Shown here: piece by piece, positions 9,609 through 18,573 of the stretch
Position numbering within the stretch: the stretch's first letter is position 1
Layout of the letters: each line of letters starts with the position of its first letter
NCBI GenBank assembly: GCA_966250385.1
Contig: CBINHC010000001.1
Span: 186,001 to 250,000, forward strand
Length of the DNA stretch: 64,000 nucleotides
DNA from: DASWTL01 sp966250385
Lineage (GTDB): Bacteria; Bacteroidota; Bacteroidia; Sphingobacteriales; Sphingobacteriaceae
Direction of reading: 5' to 3'
The notes under the pieces: generated by a model
Databases searched by the model: none
Told to the model about the DNA's origin: nothing
The model's input: the letters and a program-made list of their open reading frames with translations, nothing else
Position numbers and translations under genes: made by a program

Positions 9609-9629
9609 CCGGTCGTACCGGTTTTTTTT
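9609..9629 (+). terminator. short intrinsic terminator after the GH97 gene
   Basis: The stem CCGGT/ACCGG (9609-9613, 9617-9621) is followed by eight T residues (9622-9629), 11 bp after the stop codon. Confidence 0.75.
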
Positions 9630-9636
9630 CCCGGGA

Positions 9637-9680
9637 ACAAGAATGGGGGCTGCAGTTTGTTTTGCAGCCCCCATTCTTGT
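9637..9680. repeat. perfect 18-bp inverted repeat between convergent genes
   Basis: The arms 9637-9654 and 9663-9680 are exactly complementary around an 8-nt loop. The structure sits between the convergent GH97 and GHL10 genes. It has no adjacent T-run in either direction, but its position suggests that it blocks read-through of the minus-strand transcript. Confidence 0.85.
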
Positions 9681-9700
9681 CATATGATTTACCGTCCGGA

Positions 9701-11248
9701 TTATTTACCAGCTGAAGTATGTGCGGCTGACGGTATGGTCAGCTCCTCGCGGTCACTCTCGTTTCCGACACGGTCAACGGCCGTTACGGCCAGTTTCACA
9801 AGCCGCGCAGGGTTCTTGCCGCCGGAGGTGAGCGGAATCTCGGCCGACCGGTCGCCGCGGTTCAGGATCCTGTAGTCCCAGCTGTTACCGTACTGGTAAT
9901 ACACGACATATCTGAAGGCGTCTTCGGGTTGCGGGTGTGTCCAGGTGATCTTTACGGTGCTGTCGGCAACCGCGGTCTCTGCCTTTGGCATGGCGGGCGC
10001 TTCATCGTCCAGCCATTTGCTTGCCGGTACAATGGCCTGCCTTTTATACGGACCTGCGGCAATGCCGTTGGCCAGGGCCTCGTGTTTGGTCAGGGAGGAG
10101 ATACTCCAGTGGATCGCGCCCTGGCTCTGCGGAAGCATACCGCGGGTGATCATGATCTGGTTGATCACTTCGTCCAGGTTCTTTTCATCACCGCCCAGTC
10201 CGACATTCATGCCCGGCCAGAGATGACGTTTCTGCGTGTTCTCGCCGGACCACCAACCCAGCAGCTCCGGGAAACTCTGGTTCGGTGCGTTCACCTTCCA
10301 GTATAGCTGCGGCGCGAAGTAATCCACCCAGCCCTTGTTCAGCCATAGCTTGGCGTCCGCATACAGGACCTCGTACTGGTCGAAAAAGCCCGCGTTGGCC
10401 GGATATCCCGGCCGCCAGATCCCGAAGGGACTCAGGCCGAACTTGACATATTTTTTCTCGGCCTTGATCTCCCTGTATACGCGTTCGATGAACTTGTTCA
10501 CCTGTTCCCGGCGCCAGTCTGAGCGGCCCAGGTCACCGCCCCTGCTGCGGTATGCGGCATAACTCGCCGAGTCCGGAAAGTCCTCATTTTTGTTGTAGGA
10601 CGGGTACGGATAGAAGTAATCGTCGAAATGCACCCCGTCGATATCATACCGTTTCACCAGGTCCCGGACAACGGCCGCGGACTGGTCCTGGACTTCCTTT
10701 TTCGACGGGTCCATCCAGTAATAGCCTTCTTTCAGTTTGTGGACCAGTTCGGGGTGTTTCTTAACGATGGATTCGTCGCTGATCTTTCCCCCGGCCACAT
10801 GGTGCGCCCGGTAGGGATTCAGCCAGACATGGAGTTCGAGCCCCCGGTCATGCGCCGCATCGATCCAGAACTGCAGCGGATCATAGTAAGGTTCCGGTGC
10901 TTTTCCCTGTTCTCCGGTCAGGTAGTATGACCACGGCTCCAGGCTGCTCTTATACAGCGCATCGGCATGCGGCCGAACCTGGAAAATAACGGCATTGAAG
11001 TTCTTTGCCTGCAGGAAATCCAGCAGTTTGATCGCTTCCTGCTGCTGTTCTTCGGTGCTCAGACCGGGTTTGCTCGGCCAGTTGATGTTTGCAACGGTTG
11101 CAACCCACGCTGCCCGGAATTCTTCGGCTGCGTGCGGCTGGGATGGTACCCGGGTCTCCTGCTGAGGGACCGGCCGGGAGGTCCGGCATGATTGCAGGCC
11201 CAGCAGACAGAATCCGCCGGCCATCATGAAGAGTAATCGTTTTAACAT
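9701..11248 (-). CDS. GHL10 (DUF187, YngK-like) family 10 glycosylhydrolase lipoprotein
   Basis: The ATG at 11248 starts a lipoprotein signal peptide (MLKRLLFMMAGG, then LLGLQSC), which fits better than the ATG at 11275, nine codons upstream. The result is 515 residues. The core contains EEFRAAWVATVANINWPSKPG and the DGVHFDDYFYPYP barrel strand typical of the GHL10/DUF187 fold. A C-terminal fibronectin-III-like domain (about 425-510) follows. Family members are predicted glycosidases acting on envelope or extracellular glycans; the substrate is unknown. The lipid anchor places it on the periplasmic face or cell surface. Confidence 0.9.
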   Translation of the reverse strand: MLKRLLFMMAGGFCLLGLQSCRTSRPVPQQETRVPSQPHAAEEFRAAWVATVANINWPSKPGLSTEEQQQEAIKLLDFLQAKNFNAVIFQVRPHADALYKSSLEPWSYYLTGEQGKAPEPYYDPLQFWIDAAHDRGLELHVWLNPYRAHHVAGGKISDESIVKKHPELVHKLKEGYYWMDPSKKEVQDQSAAVVRDLVKRYDIDGVHFDDYFYPYPSYNKNEDFPDSASYAAYRSRGGDLGRSDWRREQVNKFIERVYREIKAEKKYVKFGLSPFGIWRPGYPANAGFFDQYEVLYADAKLWLNKGWVDYFAPQLYWKVNAPNQSFPELLGWWSGENTQKRHLWPGMNVGLGGDEKNLDEVINQIMITRGMLPQSQGAIHWSISSLTKHEALANGIAAGPYKRQAIVPASKWLDDEAPAMPKAETAVADSTVKITWTHPQPEDAFRYVVYYQYGNSWDYRILNRGDRSAEIPLTSGGKNPARLVKLAVTAVDRVGNESDREELTIPSAAHTSAGK

Positions 11249-11272
11249 ATTGATTGGATAAGGATTAGAAGG

Positions 11273-11280
11273 CAAAGATA
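11273..11280 (-). promoter_or_regulatory. -7 box for the GHL10 gene (TATCTTTG)
   Basis: It is an exact TAnnTTTG on the minus strand, 24 nt before the ATG at 11248. A weak -33 candidate (TTCG at 11304-11301) lies 20 nt further upstream. Confidence 0.5.
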
Positions 11281-11332
11281 GGATTGCCCTTCAAACTTGC
11301 CGAACTTAACGTGCAGGATCGGTTTTTCATCC

Positions 11333-11340
11333 TAACTTTG
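11333..11340 (+). promoter_or_regulatory. -7 box for the GNAT operon (TAACTTTG)
   Basis: It is an exact TAnnTTTG 22 nt before the ATG at 11363, in the divergent gap shared with the GHL10 promoter. No convincing -33 box was found. Confidence 0.5.
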
Positions 11341-11362
11341 TCACTATATACAGTTCCGCAAG

Positions 11363-11896
11363 ATGTTGATACGTCAGGCACTTTCTTCCGATATTCCCGC
11401 AATGCTTCAGCTGCTGGCGCGGATCGTCCCCGTTATGCGCGCAGGGGGTAATTTCCAGTGGGACAATGCCTATCCGAACCGGCAGGTATTCGAAGAGGAT
11501 ATCCGTTCTGGACAGTTGTGGGTGGCCGTTCTGGACGCGCAGATCGCGGGTTTTGCGGCTATTACGACGGATCAGGAGCCGGAATATGCCCAGGTGGGAT
11601 GGGATCTTTCAGAGCCCGCAATCGTTACGCATCGCCTGGCCGTTGACCTGGAGTTCCGGGGGAGAGGTGTCGGTAAGGCGTTACTGGTCCGGGCGGAGGA
11701 AGAAGCGGCCCGTCGGGGTATCCGTGTCCTCCGGATCGATACGAATACGAATAATGCGGCGACCAACAGCCTGTTTCCGGCGCTTGGATACCGCTTTTCC
11801 GGGGAGATTGGCCTGGGCTTCAGACCGGGACTCCGGTTTAATTGTTATGAGAAAAGACTGACCGACAGAACCGAACCAGATAACCGTTATTTATGA
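11363..11896 (+). CDS. GNAT-family N-acetyltransferase
   Basis: This 177-residue protein has one GNAT domain. The acetyl-CoA pyrophosphate loop is FRGRGVGKALL, and the later strand RVLRIDTNTNNAATNSLFPALGYRF is typical. The acceptor is unknown. Its stop overlaps the ATG of the NIPSNAP gene (ATGA), so they are translationally coupled. It is the first gene of a likely three-gene operon. Confidence 0.92.
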   Translation: MLIRQALSSDIPAMLQLLARIVPVMRAGGNFQWDNAYPNRQVFEEDIRSGQLWVAVLDAQIAGFAAITTDQEPEYAQVGWDLSEPAIVTHRLAVDLEFRGRGVGKALLVRAEEEAARRGIRVLRIDTNTNNAATNSLFPALGYRFSGEIGLGFRPGLRFNCYEKRLTDRTEPDNRYL

Positions 11897-12642
11897 AAAT
11901 AAGATTACTACTGCTGCTGCTCATCACGGGCACGTATGCCTGGGGAAAACCTAAGAAACCGATGTTCTACGCGATCCGGATCTATCACCTGGAGGATCGG
12001 CTCCAGGAGGACCGGCTTGACCGATACCTGAAAGGCGCGTTTATTCCTGCGCTGAACCGGTCAGGGGTTCGGCCGGTAGGCGTTTTCAAGCCGGTGGAAA
12101 CGGATTCGCTGGCGGGAAAAAGGATCTATGTGCTGATTCCCTTCCGTTCGGCCGCGGATTTCGCGAGGCTTCCCGAACACCTGGACGGGGCTGCCGTCTT
12201 CCCTGAGGCGCCGGCGGGCCAGGTACCCTACACCCGGATGGAGACCATATTGCTGGAAGCGTTTTCCCATATGCCGGCCCCGGCGGTCCCGAACCTGAAA
12301 AACGATCCCGCGCAGCGGATCTACGAACTGCGCAGTTATGAAAGCCCTGACGAGGAACGCTTCGTCAACAAGGTGCATATGTTCAACGAAGGTGGCGAAG
12401 TGGCCCTGTTCGATCGCCTCGGATTCAATGCGGTGTTTTACGGAAGCGTTCTTTCCGGAAGCCGGATGCCCAACCTGATGTACATGACGGCCCATGAAAA
12501 CATGGATGCCCGCGAACGGAACTGGAAGGCATTCGGTTCAGATCCCGAATGGAAGAAGCTTTCCGGTTTGGACTTTTACAAGAACAATGTATCCAAAATA
12601 AATATCGTATTCTTACATCCCGCGGAGTATTCCGGGTTCTGA
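11893..12642 (+). CDS. NIPSNAP-family protein, exported
   Basis: This 249-residue protein has a short signal peptide (MKIRLLLLLLITGTYAWG) and two dimeric alpha/beta-barrel NIPSNAP repeats: the second begins RIYELRSYESPDEERFVNKVHMF and ends near the C-terminus, and the first begins FYAIRIYHLEDRLQEDRLDRYL. The family's function in bacteria is undefined. It overlaps the acetyltransferase gene by 4 bp and lies 9 bp before the YciI-like gene, which has a related fold. Confidence 0.88.
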   Translation: MKIRLLLLLLITGTYAWGKPKKPMFYAIRIYHLEDRLQEDRLDRYLKGAFIPALNRSGVRPVGVFKPVETDSLAGKRIYVLIPFRSAADFARLPEHLDGAAVFPEAPAGQVPYTRMETILLEAFSHMPAPAVPNLKNDPAQRIYELRSYESPDEERFVNKVHMFNEGGEVALFDRLGFNAVFYGSVLSGSRMPNLMYMTAHENMDARERNWKAFGSDPEWKKLSGLDFYKNNVSKINIVFLHPAEYSGF

Positions 12643-12651
12643 TTCAGCGAT

Positions 12652-13110
12652 ATGAGAAAGTTATTATTGATTGCCTGTATTCTCGCATTCGCGGGCGCAG
12701 GCCGGGCCCAAACGGCCAATCCCCAGTATGATGCTGCCCTTGCAAAGCGCCTGGGCGCAGATGATTACGGTATGAAATCCTATGTCCTGGTGATTCTGAA
12801 GACAGGGGCGGCTGACATTCAGGACAAGGCGAAGCTGCAGGAGCTTTTCCGGGGGCATATGGACAATATTCAACGGCTGGCCAATGAAGGCAAGCTGGTT
12901 GTCGCCGGTCCCCTGGGAAAGAATGAGCAGACCTACCGCGGTATCTTCATATTCGATGTCAGGACCGTTGCTGAAGCCAGGGAGCTTGTGCTGACTGACC
13001 CGGCATTCAAGGCCGGGGTATTCGATGCCGAGTTCTTCGAATGGTATGGTTCAGCCGCCCTTCCGGAGTACCTGAAGGCGCATGAGAAAATAGAAAAGCT
13101 CAAGCCGTAG
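12652..13110 (+). CDS. YciI-like (YCII domain) exported protein
   Basis: This 152-residue protein has a signal peptide (MRKLLLIACILAFAGAGRAQ) and one YCII-type ferredoxin-like domain: YVLVILKTG, GHMDNIQRLANEGKLVVAGPLG and a C-terminal FEWYGSAALP. YCII proteins lack a general defined role. It ends the GNAT-NIPSNAP operon. Both small alpha/beta-barrel proteins here are exported, which is unusual for YciI proteins and suggests a periplasmic binding or catalytic role. Confidence 0.85.
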   Translation: MRKLLLIACILAFAGAGRAQTANPQYDAALAKRLGADDYGMKSYVLVILKTGAADIQDKAKLQELFRGHMDNIQRLANEGKLVVAGPLGKNEQTYRGIFIFDVRTVAEARELVLTDPAFKAGVFDAEFFEWYGSAALPEYLKAHEKIEKLKP

Positions 13111-13192
13111 CTGCTGCGGTTATACGCAGCTCCCCATTTTATCGTTTAGAGAACACCCGGTGCCTGCGCCGGGAAGTCAAAAACAGCCGTAT

Positions 13193-13228
13193 CCGCCCGG
13201 GACCCGGAATCGAATGATTCCCGGGCGG
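13193..13228. repeat. inverted repeat before the MscS-type gene
   Basis: Two perfect 10-nt arms (13193-13202, 13219-13228) enclose a 16-nt loop in the 149-bp gap between the YciI-like and channel genes. There is no T-run. It may end the upstream operon or structure the leader of the channel mRNA. Confidence 0.5.
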
Positions 13229-13259
13229 CCGTGGATGGTGCAGGAATAAAAGGAGAAAT

Positions 13260-14594
13260 ATGAGTATAATTCAAAGCCGGATAGGAGACCTGTTACAGAG
13301 CTGGGGCGTCGCATTGAGCTGGCAGCCCTATATCGTGCTGCTGATCCTGTTAACGGCCCTTATCGTGATCGCTTACCTGTCCCTGGTGATCACCAAATCG
13401 ATCCTGGTCAGGATGCTGCATTCATTTTTGCTTCGGACCAGTACGAGATGGGACGACATCCTGGTTGAGTACCAGGTTTTCTATAAGCTGTCGTTCATCC
13501 TCCCCGCGTTCGTTTTCCGTCTCCTGGCGCCGGAAGTATTCGTGCATTTTGAGGGGCTGCTTCCCGTCGTACTGAAGATCACCGATATTTTCATGGTCGT
13601 GGTCGTTGTCCGGGCGATCGTATCATTTTTCAAGGGCATGGAGTTTTTCCTGTCCTCCTCGCCGGCCCTGAGCGACAAGCCGCTGGCCAGTTATTTCCAG
13701 CTGGCGCGCATTATCGTTTACATCGGTGCCGGAATCCTGGTCCTGTCGATCCTGCTGGGGCGCTCGCCGGTGTATTTCCTCAGCGCGTTCGGCGCCATGA
13801 CGGCGATTATCCTGTTGATCTTCAAGGATACGATCCTGGGCCTGGTCGCCAGCGTGCAGATCTCTGCGAACGACATGGTGCGGGTCGGCGACTGGGTCGA
13901 GATGCCGAAGTTCCATGCAGACGGCGACGTCATCGCGATCAATCTGAATACCGTCAAGATCCGGAACTGGGACAAAACCATCACCGCCATCCCTACATAT
14001 TACTTTATCACTGACAGTTTCAAGAACTGGCGCGGAATGCAGGAAAGCGGCGGAAGAAGGATCAAACGCGCCATTTTTATTAATCTTGGATCCGTGAAGT
14101 TCGTGGATCCGGCCATGCGGCAGCGGTTCGGACGCTTTTATCTGATCAGGGATTTTATCGCCCAGCGGGTCCGAGAAATCGAACAGTACAATGAAATGCA
14201 TGACGTCGATACTTCAGAGCTGATCAACGGCCGCCGGATGACCAACATCGGGGTTTTCAGGCGGTATGCCGAAGCATACCTGAGAAACCACCAGGGAATC
14301 AACCAGGAAATGACCCTGCTGGTACGTCAGCTTCCGCCCGAAGAACACGGGCTTCCGATCGAGATCTACTGCTTTACGTCCACGGTGGCGTGGAGCGAAT
14401 ACGAAAATATCCAGGCCGATGTCTTCGATCACCTGCTGGCCGCGGCCCGGCATTTCGAGCTGGAAGTATTTCAGAAGCCGAGCGGCAGCGATATCCAGCA
14501 AACCGCGGAGAAGCTTGCCGGCGGATTCCGCCGGGGCGCTGCGGATCCCGGATCTTTCCGGAAAGCAGACGGGATTTTTCCCGTGGATCAGTAG
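13260..14594 (+). CDS. mechanosensitive ion channel, MscS superfamily (YbdG-like)
   Basis: This is a 444-residue inner-membrane protein. Several hydrophobic helices (about 22-45, 80-120, 145-170, 175-200) precede an MscS pore and beta domain with SAFGAMTAIILLIFKDTILGLVASVQI and GDWVEMPKFHADGDVIAINL. The insert with GRRIKRAIFI and the C-terminal layout resemble E. coli YbdG (miniconductance channel) more than the short MscS. It should release solutes on hypo-osmotic shock. The start ATG at 13260 follows AAAGGAG. It is single, with a shared terminator after it. Confidence 0.93.
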   Translation: MSIIQSRIGDLLQSWGVALSWQPYIVLLILLTALIVIAYLSLVITKSILVRMLHSFLLRTSTRWDDILVEYQVFYKLSFILPAFVFRLLAPEVFVHFEGLLPVVLKITDIFMVVVVVRAIVSFFKGMEFFLSSSPALSDKPLASYFQLARIIVYIGAGILVLSILLGRSPVYFLSAFGAMTAIILLIFKDTILGLVASVQISANDMVRVGDWVEMPKFHADGDVIAINLNTVKIRNWDKTITAIPTYYFITDSFKNWRGMQESGGRRIKRAIFINLGSVKFVDPAMRQRFGRFYLIRDFIAQRVREIEQYNEMHDVDTSELINGRRMTNIGVFRRYAEAYLRNHQGINQEMTLLVRQLPPEEHGLPIEIYCFTSTVAWSEYENIQADVFDHLLAAARHFELEVFQKPSGSDIQQTAEKLAGGFRRGAADPGSFRKADGIFPVDQ

Positions 14595-14610
14595 CGAAAC
14601 GGCTCCCTGA

Positions 14611-14650
14611 AAACAAAAAGAGACCGTCCGGTAATTCCCGGGCGGTCTCT
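14611..14650 (-). terminator. bidirectional terminator between channel and peptidase genes
   Basis: The arms AGAGACCGTCCGG (14619-14631) and CCCGGGCGGTCTCT (14637-14650) match with one mismatch. On the minus strand the stem is followed by TTTTTGTTTT, so it best serves the DPP IV-like gene; on the plus strand the T-run is weak. Confidence 0.85.
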
Positions 14651-14671
14651 TACTTTGGTGCGTATCCTGTA

Positions 14672-16819
14672 TTATTTCTTCCAGAACGCGGTGAACTCAG
14701 CAGGCACCGGTTTCTCCAGGATGTAACGGTACATGAACCGTACATTCTCCTGGTTGCTGTGCTTCGCTTTCAGTCCGCCCCAGCCGTGACGCTCGCCCGG
14801 ATAGGCCATGAACTCGAAGTGCTTATTCAGGTCCTGCAGTTTATCGAGCAGCTGAATGCTGTTCTGCATGTGAACGTTGTCATCCATGGTTCCGTGTACG
14901 ATGCGCAGGGTGCCTTTTAATTTGTCGGCATAGGTCAGTACGGAAGTCTTTTCATAGCCTTCCTTGTTATCCTGCGGGGTATCCATGAATCGCTCGGTGT
15001 AGTGCGAGTCATACAGCTGCCAGTCGGTAACCGAGAAGTTGGCAATTCCGTGCGTGAACACGTCCGCGCCGTAAGTCAGCGCCATGGCGGTCATATACCC
15101 GCCGAAACTTCCGCCGGTAATTCCGATCTTTTCAGGGTTCACATAAGGCTGCGTTTTCAGCAGGGTCGCTGCGTCCATATAGTCTTCGATCTCGTATTTC
15201 CCTAACTGTCGGTGGATATAGTCCATACCTTTCTTACCGAGGTGCCCGGCACTCCGGTTGTCGATGGCAACCTGGATCACGCCTTCTTTCGCCCACCACG
15301 CGGATCGGATCGGGGTGGTCCACCGGTCATATACGCTGCCCGCATCCGGACCGCCGTAGATGGAGATCCATACCGGGTACTTTTTGTTCTGGTCGAAGTT
15401 CAGCGGATAGGTTATCGTCATCGGCAGCTCCAGGCCGTCGCGGGTCTTGTAGGTCGTTAACTCTGTTTTTGGCAGGTTATAGGCATCGTACTGTGCGCCT
15501 TTGGCGTTTCCAAGCTCCCTGACGATCTTGCCGTTCCGGTCCAGCAGCGCTACGCGCGTAGGAGTGGTCAGGTTCGAATAGGTATCCACAAAGTAGTTTC
15601 CGTCAGGGGACAGGGAAACGGTGTGATAATAGTCGCCGAAAGTAAGGCGCTTGATCGCGCCGCCTTTCAGGCTCACTTTGTACAGGTCAACGCGCGTGGT
15701 CGCCTCTTTTCTGGCGGTAAAGAAGATCTCGTTCGCTTTTTCATCGACCAGCAGCAGGTCGTTCACGCGCCAGTTTCCGGAGGTCAGCTGTTTTTTCAGC
15801 TTGCCGTTCAGGTCATAGTAATAAAAATGACCCATCCCGGTCTTGTCGCTTTTCAGGATGAAGCCGCTTCCGTTCTTCAGGAAGTACATGCTGTCCATCC
15901 AGTCGATCCATGTTTTTTGTTTTTCCTCATAGATCACTTTCTTGCTTCCGTCCTGCGGAGTAACCGAGTAGATGATCAGGTTATTCTGATCGCGGTTCAT
16001 CCACTGAACCCAAAGGGTCTTGCTGTCGGCCATCCAGAAAGGCGTGCCGAAATACTGATCCGCCCTGGCATCAAAGTCAGCCCAGGTCGTTCCACGCACG
16101 CCGGTCTTTACGATGCCGACCTTCACTTCCGGATTGCGGTCGCCGGCTTTCGGATACCGGGTGTTTTCCAGGTAGCCGTGCTGACCGGTTGCGCTGTAGA
16201 TAGGGAATACGGGAACCTTCGTGTCATCGAAACGCATGAATGCGATCGACTTGCTGTCAGGGCTCCACCAGAATGCCTTGTACCGCGTAGGGCGGCCCAG
16301 GATCTCTTCGTAGTATACCCATGAGGACCAGCCGTTGTAGATCACATCGGTACCGTCATTGGTATACCGGGTTTCCTTTTTTGATTCCACTTCGACAGAG
16401 TACAGGTCATTGTTTCGGGTAAAGGCAACCTGTTTTCCGTCAGGCGAAAGGGTAGGGTTCTTTTCCTCCAGCGTATCGTTGGTCAGTCTGGTTTCCTTGC
16501 CGTTAATGTCTTTATAGAAAATATCTTTATTCCGCACGGTTACCGAAGCCTCATTCGCCTTGGCGGGCGGAGCAACGGCAGCCGAACCGGTTTTTGCATC
16601 AATCAGATAGGCGGTCCGTTTGTTGTATTCCTGGCGGAACTCCAGGTAATGTGTGTTGTCGGCCCAGCCCCGGATCGTCGGCAGCTCATTGATCAGGTCT
16701 GCAGGCGGTTTAACATGGATCTGTTCAAAGGTCAGTTCTTTCTTCGTTTGCGCAGAAACTGAAATAGTACTGAAGGCCACAGCGGTGACTGCTGCGTACC
16801 GTAACATTTTTGAAGTCAT
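14672..16819 (-). CDS. S9-family peptidase, dipeptidyl peptidase IV type
   Basis: This is a 715-residue exported serine peptidase. A signal peptide ends near ISVSAQ. The N-terminal beta-propeller carries the double-Glu motif (WVYYEEI) that binds the substrate N-terminus in DPP IV. The alpha/beta-hydrolase domain has the nucleophile in GGSFGGY (Ser571), the Asp in GTMDDNVH (646 or 647) and the His in GERHGW (678). It should remove X-Pro or X-Ala dipeptides in the periplasm. It is transcribed alone, divergent from the DUF58 gene. Confidence 0.95.
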   Translation of the reverse strand: MTSKMLRYAAVTAVAFSTISVSAQTKKELTFEQIHVKPPADLINELPTIRGWADNTHYLEFRQEYNKRTAYLIDAKTGSAAVAPPAKANEASVTVRNKDIFYKDINGKETRLTNDTLEEKNPTLSPDGKQVAFTRNNDLYSVEVESKKETRYTNDGTDVIYNGWSSWVYYEEILGRPTRYKAFWWSPDSKSIAFMRFDDTKVPVFPIYSATGQHGYLENTRYPKAGDRNPEVKVGIVKTGVRGTTWADFDARADQYFGTPFWMADSKTLWVQWMNRDQNNLIIYSVTPQDGSKKVIYEEKQKTWIDWMDSMYFLKNGSGFILKSDKTGMGHFYYYDLNGKLKKQLTSGNWRVNDLLLVDEKANEIFFTARKEATTRVDLYKVSLKGGAIKRLTFGDYYHTVSLSPDGNYFVDTYSNLTTPTRVALLDRNGKIVRELGNAKGAQYDAYNLPKTELTTYKTRDGLELPMTITYPLNFDQNKKYPVWISIYGGPDAGSVYDRWTTPIRSAWWAKEGVIQVAIDNRSAGHLGKKGMDYIHRQLGKYEIEDYMDAATLLKTQPYVNPEKIGITGGSFGGYMTAMALTYGADVFTHGIANFSVTDWQLYDSHYTERFMDTPQDNKEGYEKTSVLTYADKLKGTLRIVHGTMDDNVHMQNSIQLLDKLQDLNKHFEFMAYPGERHGWGGLKAKHSNQENVRFMYRYILEKPVPAEFTAFWKK

Positions 16820-16902
16820 TTCTGAAGTTTAGGATATGATTATTCGACTAAAGTAAAAATTAATATGAGAACTTTCAGCGGGCATTCTTTAAATTAGGCC
16901 AA

Positions 16903-17832
16903 GTGAGTTTCGGCGAAAATTTACATACACGACCTGACCTGCAGGATTTTGGTAACCTGGAACTTCTGGCCCGCCAGGTGGTCGAGGGCTTCATCACCGG
17001 GCTCCATAAGAGCCCCTTCCACGGATTTTCGGTCGAATTCGCGGAGCACCGGCTGTATAACAGCGGGGAATCGGTGAAGAACATTGACTGGAAACTCTAC
17101 GCACGGACGGATAAGCTGTTTGTAAAGCGGTTTGAAGAGGAGACGAACCTCCGGTGCCAGATCGTCATGGACGTCTCCTCATCCATGAACTTTCCCGAAA
17201 AGCAGTTCAACAAGCTGCAGTTCTCGGTCCTGTCCGCCGCCGCCCTGATCTACCTGCTGCGCAAGCAGCGGGATGCATTCGGGTTGACCTGCTTTTCCGA
17301 CCGGATCGAAGTTTCGACTCCCTGCAAATCTACGATGGTCCATCAGAAATACCTGTTCAATGAGCTCGAACAGTATGCCCGGCGGAAGGACCATGGCCGG
17401 AAGACCCGGGTGGCCGAGTCGCTGCATCATATCGCCGAGCAGATCCACAAGCGGTCCCTGGTCATCATCTTCAGCGATATGCTGGAGGCCGGCAACTCGC
17501 AGGAAGCACTAAACGAGATCTTCCATGCACTCCAGCACCTGAAGTATAATAAGCATGAGGTCATCGTATTCAACGTGCTGGATCACCGGAAAGAGCTTGA
17601 TTTTGAGTTTGAGAACCGGCCCTATCACTTTATCGATATGGAATCCGGCGAGGATCTGAAGGTTCATCCGAACCAGATCCGCCAGACCTACCTGAACGCA
17701 ATAGAAGAATACCATAGAGAACTGCAGCTGCGGTGCGCCCAGTATCACATTGATCTGGTGGACGCCGATATCAGCGACGGTTTTTATTCCGTGCTGCAGG
17801 GATACCTGATCAAACGAAACAAAATGTCATGA
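16903..17832 (+). CDS. DUF58 domain protein (von Willebrand A-like)
   Basis: This 309-residue protein matches the DUF58 family: HGFSVEFAEHRLYNSGESVKNIDWKLYARTDKLFVKRFEEE is the family hallmark, and a MIDAS-like DVSSS (90-94) lies at the end of the first vWA strand. In other genomes DUF58 genes accompany MoxR-type ATPases, but none is adjacent here. The GTG start is forced: a stop codon in frame lies nine bases upstream, at 16894. TAAATTAG (16890-16897, one mismatch to the -7 consensus) lies five bases before the GTG, which suggests a leaderless mRNA. It overlaps the SGNH gene by 4 bp. Confidence 0.9.
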   Translation: MSFGENLHTRPDLQDFGNLELLARQVVEGFITGLHKSPFHGFSVEFAEHRLYNSGESVKNIDWKLYARTDKLFVKRFEEETNLRCQIVMDVSSSMNFPEKQFNKLQFSVLSAAALIYLLRKQRDAFGLTCFSDRIEVSTPCKSTMVHQKYLFNELEQYARRKDHGRKTRVAESLHHIAEQIHKRSLVIIFSDMLEAGNSQEALNEIFHALQHLKYNKHEVIVFNVLDHRKELDFEFENRPYHFIDMESGEDLKVHPNQIRQTYLNAIEEYHRELQLRCAQYHIDLVDADISDGFYSVLQGYLIKRNKMS

Positions 17833-18503
17833 AGAGAACCCTTACTGTATTTACCATCGCCCTCTCTGTCCTGCTGCTGACCGCCATGAAAGCAGAAAAA
17901 CCGAAAAAAGTCATTTTCTTCGGAGACTCGATCACCGAACTGGGGGTAAAGCCCGGGGGATATGTTACCCTGGCGGGTGAGGAACTCAACCCGTCCGGGA
18001 AGACTCCGGCCTGGGAACTGATCGGTGCGGGTGTCAGCGGCAATAAGGTGTATGATCTGTATCTCCGCCTGGAGAAAGATGTTCTGATGCGAAAGCCGGA
18101 CGTCGTGGTGATCTTTGTCGGGGTGAATGACGTCTGGCATAAGCAGTCGTTCGGTACCGGGACGGATCCCGATAAATTCCGGCTGTTCTATGCTGCCATT
18201 ATTGAAAAGATCAGGTCGGCGGGTGCCCGCGTAGTCCTCTGCACGCCGGCTGTGATCGGTGAGAAGACCGACTACAGCAATCAGCAGGACGGAGACCTGA
18301 ATGCATACAGCAACATCATCAGGTCCCTTGCTGCAAACTATCAGTGCGACCTGATCGACCTGCGCACCATCTTCCATGAGTACAATCTGAAGAACAACCC
18401 CGAAAACAAGGAGTCCGGCATCCTGACCTATGACCGGGTGCATCTGAACAAGACCGGTAATGAGCTGGTTGCCCGCGAAATGGTTGCGGCGATCCGCCGG
18501 TAA
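17829..18503 (+). CDS. SGNH/GDSL hydrolase
   Basis: This 224-residue exported esterase-type protein has a signal peptide (about 1-22) and all four SGNH blocks: FGDSIT (Ser34), GAGVSGN (67-72), VGVND (Asn100) and YDRVH (Asp202, His205). Such enzymes remove acetyl or acyl groups from glycans or lipids; the substrate is unknown. It is coupled to DUF58 by an ATGA overlap, an uncommon pairing. Confidence 0.93.
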   Translation: MKRTLTVFTIALSVLLLTAMKAEKPKKVIFFGDSITELGVKPGGYVTLAGEELNPSGKTPAWELIGAGVSGNKVYDLYLRLEKDVLMRKPDVVVIFVGVNDVWHKQSFGTGTDPDKFRLFYAAIIEKIRSAGARVVLCTPAVIGEKTDYSNQQDGDLNAYSNIIRSLAANYQCDLIDLRTIFHEYNLKNNPENKESGILTYDRVHLNKTGNELVAREMVAAIRR

Positions 18504-18573
18504 CACGGAACAAACAAGAGCCTGCGGAAACCACACCGGGATTTGACTGTTAGTAGTTAAAATCCGGTTTATT

